64,000 nucleotides of DNA, from the NCBI GenBank assembly GCA_022842725.1, contig JALHOZ010000006.1:62001-126000 (forward strand). The letters run 5' to 3'. The notes below the pieces were generated by a model. It saw nothing but the letters and a program-made list of their open reading frames with translations, searched no databases and was not told the DNA's origin. The translations under genes were made by a program, and so were the position numbers. Below, in pieces: positions 35,772-44,575 of the stretch. Every line of letters begins with the position of its first letter. Positions within the stretch are counted from its first letter, which is position 1. Source of the DNA: Saprospiraceae bacterium. Lineage in GTDB: Bacteria > Bacteroidota > Bacteroidia > Chitinophagales > Saprospiraceae.

Positions 35772-35818
35772 TGCTCTGTAAATTATAATCATAAAACAAA
35801 CAAATAATAGTATTCAAT

Positions 35819-36997
35819 ATGGAATTTTTTCTCACCGAAGAACAATTAGCCGTACAGGAAGCAGCCCGGGAATTTACAAAAAATGAATTATTGGCCGGTG
35901 TTATTGAAAGAGACAGAGACATGAAATATCCTAAGGCTGAAGTTCGTAAAATGGCTGAAATGGGATTTTTAGGTATGATGGTGTCTCCGGAATATCAGGG
36001 AGGTGGAATGGACACAATCTCTTATGTGCTGGCCATGGAAGAAATTTCAAAAGTTGACAGCAGTTGTTCGGTGATTATGTCGGTCAACAATTCTTTGGTT
36101 TGCTGGGGACTTGAAGTGTATGGCACGCCCTCACAAAAAGAAAAATACCTTCCTAAGCTTGCCTCCGGCGAGTGGTTGGGTTCATTTTGCCTTTCAGAAC
36201 CGGAAGCAGGATCTGATGCCACCAGCCAAAGAACCACAGCTATAGACATGGGTGACCATTACATATTAAATGGCACAAAAAACTGGATAACAAACGGAGG
36301 AACTTCGGCTGTTCACCTTGTCATTGCACAAACATACCCTGAAAAAGGTCATAAAGGAATCAATGCATTTATTGTCGAAACCTCATGGCCCGGAGTTAAT
36401 ATCGGAGCTAAAGAAGATAAATTAGGTATTCGTGCCTCAGATACCCATACCATCATGTATACGGACGTCAAAGTTCCGAAAGAAAACAGAATCGGTGAAG
36501 ACGGCTTTGGTTTTAAATTTGCCATGAAAGTTTTGTCCGGCGGAAGAATCGGAATAGCTGCCCAGGCATTAGGTATAGCCGCAGGAGCTTATGAATTGGC
36601 TGTCAAATATGCTAAAGAAAGAGAAGCTTTTGGTAAACCTATTGCGCAACATCAGGCTGTGGCATTCAAAATAGCCGATATGGCGACAGAAATCGAAGCT
36701 GCAAGACTCCTGGTCTACAGAGCTGCCTGGCTAAAGGACAATGGCATGGATTACACAGGAGCAGCAGCGATGGCTAAGTTATTTGCCAGTGAAGTGGCCA
36801 TGAAACACACGGTCGAAGCTATCCAGGTTCATGGTGGTTACGGTTATGTCAAAGAATATCACGTGGAAAGATTGATGAGAGATGCCAAAATTACCCAAAT
36901 TTACGAAGGCACTTCCGAAATGCAAAGAATCGTGATCAGCAGAAATATTCTGAATGGACAATTATACGAACCAATGTGGAAAATAGGTGAAAATTAA
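35819..36997 (+). CDS. Acyl-CoA dehydrogenase
   Basis: The 392-residue protein has the ACAD layout: N-terminal helical domain (FFLTEEQLAVQEAAREF), the FAD-binding CLSEPEAGSDATSQRT and WITNGGTS, and the C-terminal QVHGGYGYVKEYHVERLMRDAKITQIYEGTSEMQR with the catalytic-base glutamate in YEGTSE. This pattern fits short-chain or branched-chain acyl-CoA dehydrogenases, which desaturate acyl-CoA at the alpha-beta bond and pass electrons to ETF. Its last 11 bases overlap the start of the site-2 protease gene. Confidence 0.95.
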   Translation: MEFFLTEEQLAVQEAAREFTKNELLAGVIERDRDMKYPKAEVRKMAEMGFLGMMVSPEYQGGGMDTISYVLAMEEISKVDSSCSVIMSVNNSLVCWGLEVYGTPSQKEKYLPKLASGEWLGSFCLSEPEAGSDATSQRTTAIDMGDHYILNGTKNWITNGGTSAVHLVIAQTYPEKGHKGINAFIVETSWPGVNIGAKEDKLGIRASDTHTIMYTDVKVPKENRIGEDGFGFKFAMKVLSGGRIGIAAQALGIAAGAYELAVKYAKEREAFGKPIAQHQAVAFKIADMATEIEAARLLVYRAAWLKDNGMDYTGAAAMAKLFASEVAMKHTVEAIQVHGGYGYVKEYHVERLMRDAKITQIYEGTSEMQRIVISRNILNGQLYEPMWKIGEN

Positions 36998-38099
36998 ACC
37001 AAAATTGTCTTTTCCCTCAGCCAATTCACTTAAAATTGGTACTTTTTGGCAAATTCCTGTCAAATTACATTGGACCTTTGGTTTATTGTTAGGTTTGATA
37101 CTATTTTCAGCCTACAAAAACGGATTGACATTACCGCAAACCGTAGGTTTTGTTCTGTTTTTTTTGTGCATTTTTTTATGTGTTGTACTTCATGAGTTCG
37201 GACATGCACTGATGGCCAAAAGGTTTCACGTAGTCACAAGAGACATTATATTATCACCGGTGGGAGGAGTTGCCAGGTTAGAAAGTTTGCCCAAAAATCC
37301 CTTTCAGGAATTAAGCATCGCTATTGCCGGACCAATGGTCAATTTAATCATTGCAGCTATTTTGATTCCGGTTTTATATTTTGTTTTTGACACAGGATGG
37401 CCAAGATTGGATGACTTTAAATATGACAAACCGGTAGAATTTCTTAAATATCTGGCATTTGTTAATGTAGGTTTATTTTTTTTCAATCTTATTCCTGCTT
37501 TCCCGATGGACGGAGGAAGAATCCTGCGCTCCGTTCTTGCCATGCAGATGGATAAAATCAAAGCAACTAAAATTGCGTCCGGAATCGGAAAAGTAATTGC
37601 TATCCTTTTTATCATCATAGGCATCTTTTTCCAACACCTTACGCTGTCATTGATTGGTATTTTTATATTCCTTATGGCAGGAATGGAATATAAAAGCCTG
37701 AGAATAAGCGAAATCATAAAAAATACGCTTGCCAAACAATTGATGAAAACCCGGTTTACTATGGTAAGTCCGGATGACCATTACGAAAAACTTATTACCC
37801 TATACCAAAAAGAAGGTGAAAAAAACTTTTTGGTTTTTGGTTTTGGAAACGATGTAATCGGCTGTATTCCGGAACTATACATTAAAGATGTAACCAAAAA
37901 AGGTAATATTGACTTAAAAGTAAACCAACTCATGAATCCGAACTTTGGTGTTTTTCCTTTAGATACATCTTTGGAATATATCATGGACATCATGAAAGAA
38001 AAAGGGTTGTCAATCGTAGGTATTGAAGAAGAACAATTGATTGTTGGGGTCATAGACAGAAACATGATTCAGGATTTTATCATCCTGAAGAGCAGTTGA
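36987..38099 (+). CDS. Site-2 protease family zinc metalloprotease with CBS domains
   Basis: The 370-residue membrane protein has the S2P metal site HEFGH at residues 69-73 and the second motif NLIPAFPMDGGRIL, with six or so hydrophobic segments up to about residue 235. The C-terminal third has two CBS-like repeats, so it is of the SpoIVFB/CBS type that cuts substrates within the membrane, perhaps sensing a nucleotide. The start is a GTG at 36987 inside the acyl-CoA dehydrogenase gene (11-base overlap), pointing to coupled translation. A metabolic link between the two is not established. Confidence 0.9.
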   Translation: MKIKPKLSFPSANSLKIGTFWQIPVKLHWTFGLLLGLILFSAYKNGLTLPQTVGFVLFFLCIFLCVVLHEFGHALMAKRFHVVTRDIILSPVGGVARLESLPKNPFQELSIAIAGPMVNLIIAAILIPVLYFVFDTGWPRLDDFKYDKPVEFLKYLAFVNVGLFFFNLIPAFPMDGGRILRSVLAMQMDKIKATKIASGIGKVIAILFIIIGIFFQHLTLSLIGIFIFLMAGMEYKSLRISEIIKNTLAKQLMKTRFTMVSPDDHYEKLITLYQKEGEKNFLVFGFGNDVIGCIPELYIKDVTKKGNIDLKVNQLMNPNFGVFPLDTSLEYIMDIMKEKGLSIVGIEEEQLIVGVIDRNMIQDFIILKSS

Positions 38100-38100
38100 C

Positions 38101-38265
38101 ATGGCTTTCAGAAAACATAAAAAGTACTTCACACTAAAAGATAAAATCAATTATGTTATTCAAAAGACCAAACTAATCCTTTTATTTCTACTGATCGGGA
38201 TTTGTCTTTCAGCTTTTTACAACAGAAATCATCTTTGGAATTATCTCAAAACTTATTTTTACTAG
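38101..38265 (+). CDS. Small single-pass membrane protein (54 residues)
   Basis: A short frame begins at ATG 38101, one base after the TGA of the site-2 protease gene, and ends at TAG 38263-38265. The product has a basic N-terminus (MAFRKHKKYF), one hydrophobic helix (LILLFLLIGICLSAFY) and a short aromatic tail. Close spacing to the previous stop suggests reinitiation. It has the look of a FtsL/FtsB-like septum-formation-type small protein, but it is too short to assign; it could be non-coding. Confidence 0.5.
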   Translation: MAFRKHKKYFTLKDKINYVIQKTKLILLFLLIGICLSAFYNRNHLWNYLKTYFY

Positions 38266-38332
38266 TTTTACTTTCAGAAGTTATAAATAAAACATTGAAT
38301 AAAATCAGTATAAAAAATTAAAATATCGGTGC

Positions 38333-38358
38333 AAAAAAAAAGGAGCCGGATTGCTCCT
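38333..38358 (-). terminator. Intrinsic terminator after the CBS gene (minus strand)
   Basis: On the minus strand AGGAGC, a six-base loop, GCTCCT, then eight T. It lies 70 bases beyond the CBS-protein stop at 38427. Confidence 0.8.
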
Positions 38359-38426
38359 ACTCCTTCAAATCAAAACAATTAGATCAACAATTTAAAACAC
38401 TTTAATTATGAAAACCGTACCGGATT

Positions 38427-38852
38427 TTATAAATATTGTTTAAGTAAATAATTTATAACGTCTGTTGTCGTCACAATACCTACAAGTTTTTTGTCTTCAA
38501 GCACCGGGGCCGCATGAAAATTTCCAAAACTCAACATTTCAGCGGCATCCTTGACACTATCTTCAATCTGCAAGGCTTGTACATTTTTTGTCATGACTTG
38601 TTCGATGGTAAACCCATCGTAAAAACTCATTTTTACTTTTTTATTATTTTCATCCTTTTCTGCAAAAGAAATCCGTTCCAAATCTGTTTTACTAAGGATA
38701 CCAATCAAATGATCACCACTCACCACAGGTAAATGCCTGATGCAATTTTCATGCATAATATCATAAGCATCTCCCAAACTATGAGTCAGATTGACCGACA
38801 TTGGTTGACTTGTCATAATACTTGCTATGGATTCTCTTTTTTTGAGTGTCAT
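38427..38852 (-). CDS. CBS domain pair protein
   Basis: The 141-residue protein consists of two CBS domains: IASIMTSQPMSVNLTHSLGDAYDIMHENCIRHLPVV and VMTKNVQALQIEDSVKDAAEMLSFGNFHAAPVLEDKKLVGIVTTTDVINYL. Stand-alone CBS pairs bind adenine nucleotides and report energy state. No partner enzyme domain is attached. It has its own consensus promoter and terminator, so it is monocistronic. Confidence 0.9.
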   Translation of the reverse strand: MTLKKRESIASIMTSQPMSVNLTHSLGDAYDIMHENCIRHLPVVSGDHLIGILSKTDLERISFAEKDENNKKVKMSFYDGFTIEQVMTKNVQALQIEDSVKDAAEMLSFGNFHAAPVLEDKKLVGIVTTTDVINYLLKQYL

Positions 38853-38870
38853 AATCTTTGATTACATTGG

Positions 38871-38898
38871 CAAAATTACAACTTGTTTTTAGTTTCAA
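38871..38898 (-). promoter_or_regulatory. Full Bacteroidota promoter for the CBS gene (minus strand)
   Basis: On the minus strand: TTG (38896-38898), 17-base spacer, exact -7 TAATTTTG (38871-38878). The start codon is at 38852, giving a leader of about 14 bases. Confidence 0.65.
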
Positions 38899-38928
38899 AA
38901 ATGACGTGTGTCATCATAGAAAAAGATA

Positions 38929-39354
38929 TCAATCATGATTTCTCACCCGATCATACATTTGATAGACACCCTTCATGTATTTTTGATAGTACTTCCCAGC
39001 ATCATCGGAATCCTTGAAATCTTCCCACACATTTATTTCAACGTAATCATGCACGTAACATTTATTTTTTGTACACATATTAAAATATCCTGTATTTCCA
39101 TCGCATGAATGATATTCTGCTGAAAAGATCCAACTATTTTGAATGTTGATTTCGTCCTTATATTGCCAATCCAACCTATCGATATAATTGTTGACTTCCT
39201 CAAAATTGTCAAAGTAGTCAGGCATATCTTCACAACTAAGTTTTTGAGATTTAAGACTAGACCAACTTTTTTCATGAACATCAGATTTACTTTTTTCATT
39301 TTTGCAAGAAAAAAAGAATAGAATAACTATAAGTATTATAAAATCATTTCTCAT
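38929..39354 (-). CDS. KTSC-like domain lipoprotein
   Basis: The 141-residue protein (start at ATG 39354) has a lipoprotein signal (LIVILFFFSCKNEK). The C-terminal half fits the KTSC pattern of a tryptophan-bearing strand, a vWx-type turn and a K(Y/F)-x-x-x-(I/M)KG end: NSWIFSAEYHSCDG and then EINVWEDFKDSDDAGKYYQKYMKG. KTSC is a small domain seen in phage, lysyl-tRNA synthetase-linked and hypothetical proteins, with unclear function. The ATG overlaps the TGA of the TPR gene by four bases (ATGA), so translation is probably coupled. The two genes likely act together. Confidence 0.6.
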   Translation of the reverse strand: MRNDFIILIVILFFFSCKNEKSKSDVHEKSWSSLKSQKLSCEDMPDYFDNFEEVNNYIDRLDWQYKDEINIQNSWIFSAEYHSCDGNTGYFNMCTKNKCYVHDYVEINVWEDFKDSDDAGKYYQKYMKGVYQMYDRVRNHD

Positions 39355-41336
39355 TTGTAACAAAATTTACATGCACTTCTATTTTTACTTAATGCGTATT
39401 CTAACGAAACTGTCTCAATTCCATGAGTACATCTAGAAAGCCTTGAACAAACATGGTTATGAAAGGCATAGGAATTACCTCCCATACATATATATACAAG
39501 CTCACCTGAATTTTGTGGAACATTACTAGTGTTATCAGTATTTGGTTCACTTTCTATTATTATTTCTGTAGGAAATAGGCCTAATATTACTTTTATATAT
39601 TCCATCCTTTTATAAGCCTCCGTGTAGTTAGGATTAAATTCCGTTGTGCTTGAATAATCCAGAAGTGCCCCTGTAAAATCTTTAATTTTTTCTTTAGCCG
39701 TTCCTCTATTAAAATATGCGTCAGCATTATTTGGCCGAATTTCAATAACCTTAGTATAATCCTCAATAGCCCCATGCCACTCATAAAGTTTGATTTTTGC
39801 ATCACCTCTCTTTTTTAAATAATCGCTCCAATAAATTTCATAGAATTCATTATCAGGAGCAAGTTCAATTGCTTTTGTATAATCTTCTATAGCTCCCAAA
39901 TAATCATGTATAATGCATTTTACATCAGCTCTTTGCCCATATTGATAAGCACTAGGTTTAATTTTAATTACACTAGTATAATCAAAAATAGCACCTAAAT
40001 AGTCTTCATTTTTTTCTTTAGCATTACCTCTAAAATTATAAGATTCAAAATCATTTGGCATTAGTTCGATTGCTTTGGTATAATCTAAAATTGCTCCTGA
40101 ATAATCTTCAATTTTTTCTTTTGAATTACCTCTATATTTATAAGCATCAACATATTCAAAATCAAGTTTTATAGCCTTAGTATAATCAGCTATAGCCTTG
40201 TTATAATCATTAATGGAATTATACGCAAGTCCTCTACCGCAGTATAAAATGGCGTCATTAGAGTCAATTTCAATTGCTCTTATATAATCATTTATTGCTC
40301 CTGTATGGTCTCCAAGGATAAACTTTGACACTCCTCTTAAATAATAAGAAAAGACATAAGTTGGGTCAATTTCAATTGATTTTGTAAAATCTGAAATTGC
40401 GTCTAAATAGTCTTGAAGTTTATATTTTGCGTCTCCTCTCAAAAAATATGCATATACATAATTCGGGTCAAGATCAATTGCTTTGGTACAATCCTCAATA
40501 GCCGATTCATAACTCTCAAATTCATATTTTATAGTACCTCTTTTAATGTATGTATAGGCATTATTAGAATCAAGATCAATTGCCTTTGTATAATCTCTTA
40601 TTGCTCCTTTATAATCTTCAAGGATTTCTTTTGCATCACCTCTGTAATTGTAGGCATCAGCATTAATAGAATCAAGATCAATAACTTTGGTATAATCTTC
40701 AATTGCTCCTTTAACGTCACCAATGAAATTTTTTGCTATACCTCTATTAATATATGCATCAACGTAGTTAATTTCAATTTGTATAGTCTTTGAAAAGTCT
40801 TCAATAGCTCCTTTAAAGTCTTCAAGTTCAAGTTTTGTTAAGCCTCTATTATAGAAAGCATTTGCATAATTTGGGTCAATTTCAATAGCTTTCGTGCAAT
40901 CCTCATTTGCATCGTAAAGATAACCAAGTTCATATTTTGCATTACCTCTTAACAAATAAACTAACTCATTTTTAGGGTCAATTTCTATTGCCTTATTATA
41001 ATCCTCAATTGCACTTAAATAACCTTTTAGCTCAGATTTTGTAGCTCCCCTGAAATAGTAAGCTTCCACATATTTTGAATCAACATCAATTGCATTTGTA
41101 AAATCTTCAATAGCCCCTAAATAGTCTTTAAGGTCAACCTTTACATTCCCTCTTTCAAAAAAAGCATTGGCAAAATTAGAGTCGATTTCAATCGCCTTAG
41201 TGAAATCCTTGATAGCTCCTGTATAGTTTTTATTCTCTGCTTTTACCAAACCAGCTTCTAGATATTGTTCAGCAGATTGTGAATAAATTCCATTCAAAAA
41301 GAAAAAACTACAGAAAACGACTAATATTTTTATCAT
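39351..41336 (-). CDS. TPR-repeat protein with C-terminal zinc-ribbon-like module
   Basis: The 661-residue protein has a signal peptide (IKILVVFCSFFFLNGIYSQ) and then about sixteen tandem 34-residue TPRs with the repeating core GAIEDYTKAIELDPN-like pattern (roughly residues 22-600). It ends with a cysteine/histidine-rich stretch, VYICMGGNSYAFHNHVCSRLSRCTHGIETVSLEYALSKNRSACKFCYK in outline, which looks like a zinc-ribbon-type module often attached to Bacteroidota lipoproteins. The gene is more AT-rich and repetitive than its neighbours. It is followed by the KTSC-like gene with a four-base overlap. Function unknown; protein-protein docking in the periplasm is inferred. Confidence 0.85.
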   Translation of the reverse strand: MIKILVVFCSFFFLNGIYSQSAEQYLEAGLVKAENKNYTGAIKDFTKAIEIDSNFANAFFERGNVKVDLKDYLGAIEDFTNAIDVDSKYVEAYYFRGATKSELKGYLSAIEDYNKAIEIDPKNELVYLLRGNAKYELGYLYDANEDCTKAIEIDPNYANAFYNRGLTKLELEDFKGAIEDFSKTIQIEINYVDAYINRGIAKNFIGDVKGAIEDYTKVIDLDSINADAYNYRGDAKEILEDYKGAIRDYTKAIDLDSNNAYTYIKRGTIKYEFESYESAIEDCTKAIDLDPNYVYAYFLRGDAKYKLQDYLDAISDFTKSIEIDPTYVFSYYLRGVSKFILGDHTGAINDYIRAIEIDSNDAILYCGRGLAYNSINDYNKAIADYTKAIKLDFEYVDAYKYRGNSKEKIEDYSGAILDYTKAIELMPNDFESYNFRGNAKEKNEDYLGAIFDYTSVIKIKPSAYQYGQRADVKCIIHDYLGAIEDYTKAIELAPDNEFYEIYWSDYLKKRGDAKIKLYEWHGAIEDYTKVIEIRPNNADAYFNRGTAKEKIKDFTGALLDYSSTTEFNPNYTEAYKRMEYIKVILGLFPTEIIIESEPNTDNTSNVPQNSGELVYICMGGNSYAFHNHVCSRLSRCTHGIETVSLEYALSKNRSACKFCYK

Positions 41337-41391
41337 ATTATAAAATTACTTGTATATACAAACGCTTAAAATTTTGATTTTTATGAAATAC

Positions 41392-41399
41392 CAAAGTTA
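41392..41399 (-). promoter_or_regulatory. -7 promoter element (TAACTTTG, minus strand)
   Basis: Exact TAnnTTTG match 56 bases before the TPR gene start at 41336. No -33 TTG at standard distance. Confidence 0.45.
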
Positions 41400-41707
41400 T
41401 AAGTGTTTGATGACACTGATAAACTTCTTTATAATTTTAACTTCAATTTAAGGTTCATATATGCATTTTTTCAACGATTATTTAAAAAACATCCATAGGA
41501 ATATGTCTAAAACAAAGCTTATATCATTACCAATATTTGACATTCCTTTATAATCATGCAAGAGTTTGTTTAAAATAAATAATGGCTTGTTAGAGTTTCT
41601 AAGGATACATTTCAACTTGAAAAACCCTTCTTAAAATAAGTATTTTGCCTCCACTTCTTCCCGATTCCAACTCTGCACCCAATTTTCACAAAACCGAAAT
41701 TCAAATA
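41400..41707. other. Intergenic region without a recognised gene
   Basis: Between the TPR promoter and the tRNA terminator, these AT-rich 300 or so bases contain only short frames in all directions. I see no repeats or RNA structure. Confidence 0.4.
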
Positions 41708-41713
41708 AATAAA

Positions 41714-41741
41714 AAAAGCCGCTTAAAATTAAACGGCTTTT
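41714..41741 (-). terminator. Intrinsic terminator after the tRNA (minus strand)
   Basis: On the minus strand AAAAGCCG, a twelve-base loop, CGGCTTTT, then a T-rich tract. It starts six bases after the tRNA 3' end. Confidence 0.75.
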
Positions 41742-41746
41742 CTTTG

Positions 41747-41819
<73 letters not shown>

Positions 41820-41994
41820 ATCCTGTTAGAATTCATATTTCGAATTCGGACTGCAAAGGTAGGAAAGTTTTTGACTTTACCAAAACAAATCAATGTTTTT
41901 TGAAAAAAAAATATTATTCCACCGTTTTTACCAACGCCGACTACCCTACCGCCGTCTTAGGGTCAAATTTTATCACCATTTATTTTCCTTTATT

Positions 41995-43275
41995 ATGAAA
42001 AATGTTTTTTTATTAGTCCTTTCGACCTTTATCGTCACCTTTTTAGGCTCATGTTTCAAAGACAAATGTGTTCAAACCCATACCTTTGTCTACTACAAAC
42101 CGGTTTATGTTACACCGGAAGAATATAAAATCCCGGTAAAACTTTCCGCCGTGATTCCGTTAGAAAATCCGGGCAAAATCTACTACTACAAAAACTTCAT
42201 ACTTATCAATGAACTCAAAAAAGGTTTGCATATCATAGACAACACAAACCCTTCAGAACCTCAAAAAACAGGATTTATTGAAATACCGGGCAATGTGGAT
42301 ATGGCGGTCCGCAATGATGTACTTTATGCTGATGCATTCACAGACCTGCTCGTCATCGATATCAAAGATATCAACAACCCTGCACTGATCGAAAGAAAAG
42401 AAAATACCTTCGAAAGCCTGTACTTTATGGACGGAACCAACCGGGTATTGTCTCATTATGAAGAAACCCCGCAGACCGTTGTTTTGGATTGTACTGATCC
42501 GAGATACAAAAACGGCTTTTATATGGAAGACTTTGGAGGTATTTTTGTCGACGAATCCAGTTTTGACGCATCCGTACTTTCTTCCAATTCTTCAGGAGCT
42601 CCCCAAATCGGAAAGGCAGGTTCTCTGGCCAGATTTGCAATATTAAAAAATCATTTGTACGCCGTCGGAGATGCTGAAATATTTTGTCTTGCATTACAAA
42701 ATGACGGCAGCATAGGTCAAAGTAATACCGTAAACCTTCCCTGGGGGATTGAAACGATCTTCCCTTTTAAAGAATATTTATTCCTCGGCGCCAACAACGG
42801 TCTGCACATTCTTGATATTATCAACCCTCTTACTCCTGTTTTGAGATCTACTTTTTCCCATGCCAGAGCTTGTGACCCGGTTGTCGTAGACGGAGATCTG
42901 GCTTATGTAACCCTGAGAACAGGCGCTTTTGCCTGTCCGGGTGATCTTAATGCACTTCAGGTCATCGATGTCAAAGATGTCAATAACCCAAAACTAAAAT
43001 ATTCTTACAACATGACCGGACCACAGGGATTGGGTATTTGGGGCAACCAACTCTACATCTGCGAAGGAAATAACGGCCTGAAAATATTTGACAAATCAGA
43101 TCCTTCGGCTATCGACCAAAACCTTTTATTCCACAATAAAGATATCAAAGTATCTGATGTCATTCCTGTAAAACAAAACATGCTTCTTGCGATTGGTACC
43201 GACGGTTTTTATCAATACGATTGCTCTGATGTTAAAAATATCGTATTATTGAGCAAAATATTAGTAGAAAAATGA
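41995..43275 (+). CDS. LVIVD-repeat lipoprotein (predicted beta-propeller)
   Basis: With ATG 41995 (MKNVFLLVLSTFIVTFLGSC) the 426-residue protein has a lipoprotein signal with the lipid Cys in LGSC. The frame is open 34 codons further upstream, but that extension hides the signal. The body has repeats of the LVIVD type that build beta-propellers: GLHIIDNTNPSEPQKTG, LLVIDIKDINNPALI, GLHILDIINPLTPVL, LQVIDVKDVNNPKL and GLKIFDKSDPSAI. Such proteins may bind ligands or partners at the outer membrane. It heads a four-gene overlapping operon with an ECF sigma factor; the sensor-like placement suggests signal input, which is inference. Confidence 0.85.
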   Translation: MKNVFLLVLSTFIVTFLGSCFKDKCVQTHTFVYYKPVYVTPEEYKIPVKLSAVIPLENPGKIYYYKNFILINELKKGLHIIDNTNPSEPQKTGFIEIPGNVDMAVRNDVLYADAFTDLLVIDIKDINNPALIERKENTFESLYFMDGTNRVLSHYEETPQTVVLDCTDPRYKNGFYMEDFGGIFVDESSFDASVLSSNSSGAPQIGKAGSLARFAILKNHLYAVGDAEIFCLALQNDGSIGQSNTVNLPWGIETIFPFKEYLFLGANNGLHILDIINPLTPVLRSTFSHARACDPVVVDGDLAYVTLRTGAFACPGDLNALQVIDVKDVNNPKLKYSYNMTGPQGLGIWGNQLYICEGNNGLKIFDKSDPSAIDQNLLFHNKDIKVSDVIPVKQNMLLAIGTDGFYQYDCSDVKNIVLLSKILVEK

Positions 43276-44000
43276 AAAAACTGATCCTTAACCTCATCTT
43301 TTGTTCGTTTATCGTACACTTACATAGTCAACACAAAGTTTTTGTACTACCGAATGGTGTTGAAATCGAAGGCAATTGGACGAATATGAACCGGGACAGC
43401 ATCACCATTCAGACCAAAAACGGTCAGTTTATGGTGTTTTCCATGAAGGAAATCGTTCAAAAACCAACATTTGAGACCCGACCAACGTTATTTCAAAAGA
43501 CAAAACCATGGTTTATGGCTTGTAACCTCGGATTTCAATTTGGCGCTAATGATCAGGGATTGTGGCAAGGTGTCGGTGCTGAGGTAAAAGTATTACACCG
43601 GTTCCGCCCGGACAAACAAAGGTTTTTGTACGGAAAAACAGGTATTGAAGCTGTAAACGGATACCAACCGGCCTTACTTTTTCCTTTGATGGCTGGATTT
43701 CAGGGTTCTGTCCTAAAAACAACCAAACATCAGATTCACCTTCACACCGGTGTGGGTTATGGTTTTGCCGACACCGAAGAACAGGAGTTTGAATGGCAAG
43801 GTCCCATTTCTGTCACCGGTTCTCCCCGTTTTGAAACCGGCATTTCCTGGATGATTTTGACAGGAAAAGAAAGTGCCATGAGTATTGGTTTGCAATTTTA
43901 TTACCAGGAAGCAACCTTCACCCGAGGAAACTGGCAGGAAAACATCACCATAGAAAATCAATATAAAAGAACGTTTATCAACATAGGTATTTTATTTTAA
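43272..44000 (+). CDS. Hypothetical secreted protein, predicted outer-membrane barrel
   Basis: The 242-residue protein has a signal peptide (MKKLILNLIFCSFIVHLHSQ). A short strand-rich N-terminal part (VFVLPNGVEIEGNWTNMNRDSITIQTKNGQF) resembles an SH3- or Sm-like fold, followed by alternating hydrophobic strands typical of an eight- to ten-stranded barrel, ending in RTFINIGILF with the final phenylalanine. It overlaps the LVIVD gene by four bases and the sigma gene by one. I do not recognise a family. A role in relaying signals to the sigma factor or as its target is only inferred from position. Confidence 0.65.
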   Translation: MKKLILNLIFCSFIVHLHSQHKVFVLPNGVEIEGNWTNMNRDSITIQTKNGQFMVFSMKEIVQKPTFETRPTLFQKTKPWFMACNLGFQFGANDQGLWQGVGAEVKVLHRFRPDKQRFLYGKTGIEAVNGYQPALLFPLMAGFQGSVLKTTKHQIHLHTGVGYGFADTEEQEFEWQGPISVTGSPRFETGISWMILTGKESAMSIGLQFYYQEATFTRGNWQENITIENQYKRTFINIGILF

Positions 44001-44575
44001 TGTTTTTCAGAAAAAAAACATATTCACTCGAAGAGCTGATACAGGGCTGCATCGCCAACGACAGACGTTGTCAGCAAATGCTGTACGATATGTTTTTTGA
44101 TACCCTTTGCAAAATTGGGTTTACTTATACGAAAGATGAAAATGATGTCCTGAGCATCGTGAATGACGGATTTTTAAAGGCATTCCAAAACATCCATAGC
44201 TTCCAACATAAAGGTTCTTTTGAAGGCTGGCTCAAACGGATTATGTATCATTGTGTCATGGATCATTTCAGGTACAAAGACAAAAAACTGGCCTTTTTAC
44301 AGCCGATGGACGTTTTGCCGGAAACAGCTTCTTCAGACAACATTTTACAGGAGTTGATTCTGGCAGAAATGTTAGAATTTCTGGACCTTTTACCCGAAAA
44401 TTCCGCCAAAGCATTGCGCCTTTTTGCTCTCGAAGGATACAGCCATGCTGATATTGGTAAAGAAATGAACATAAGCGAAGGAACAAGCCGGTGGCATGTG
44501 GCCCAGGCACGTAATATTTTAAAAGAAAAATTGAAATCCTATATATCGGATTCCCCAAAAATACAATGGTCATGA
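44000..44575 (+). CDS. ECF-family RNA polymerase sigma factor
   Basis: The 191-residue protein has ECF sigma regions: sigma-2 in DVLSIVNDGFLKAFQNIHSF and GWLKRIMYHCVMDHFR, and the sigma-4 helix-turn-helix in GYSHADIGKEMNISEGTSRWHVAQARNILKEKL. It directs RNA polymerase to specific promoters. Its ATG shares one base with the stop of the preceding gene (TAATG), and its stop is overlapped by the next gene. No classical zinc-type anti-sigma factor is encoded nearby; the downstream membrane protein is the candidate. Confidence 0.93.
   Translation: MFFRKKTYSLEELIQGCIANDRRCQQMLYDMFFDTLCKIGFTYTKDENDVLSIVNDGFLKAFQNIHSFQHKGSFEGWLKRIMYHCVMDHFRYKDKKLAFLQPMDVLPETASSDNILQELILAEMLEFLDLLPENSAKALRLFALEGYSHADIGKEMNISEGTSRWHVAQARNILKEKLKSYISDSPKIQWS

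Noticed and set aside
39351-41336. Tandem DNA repeat resembling a CRISPR-like or minisatellite array
   Set aside because: The period is 102 bases with strong coding pattern of 34-residue TPRs; there are no identical short repeats with unique spacers.
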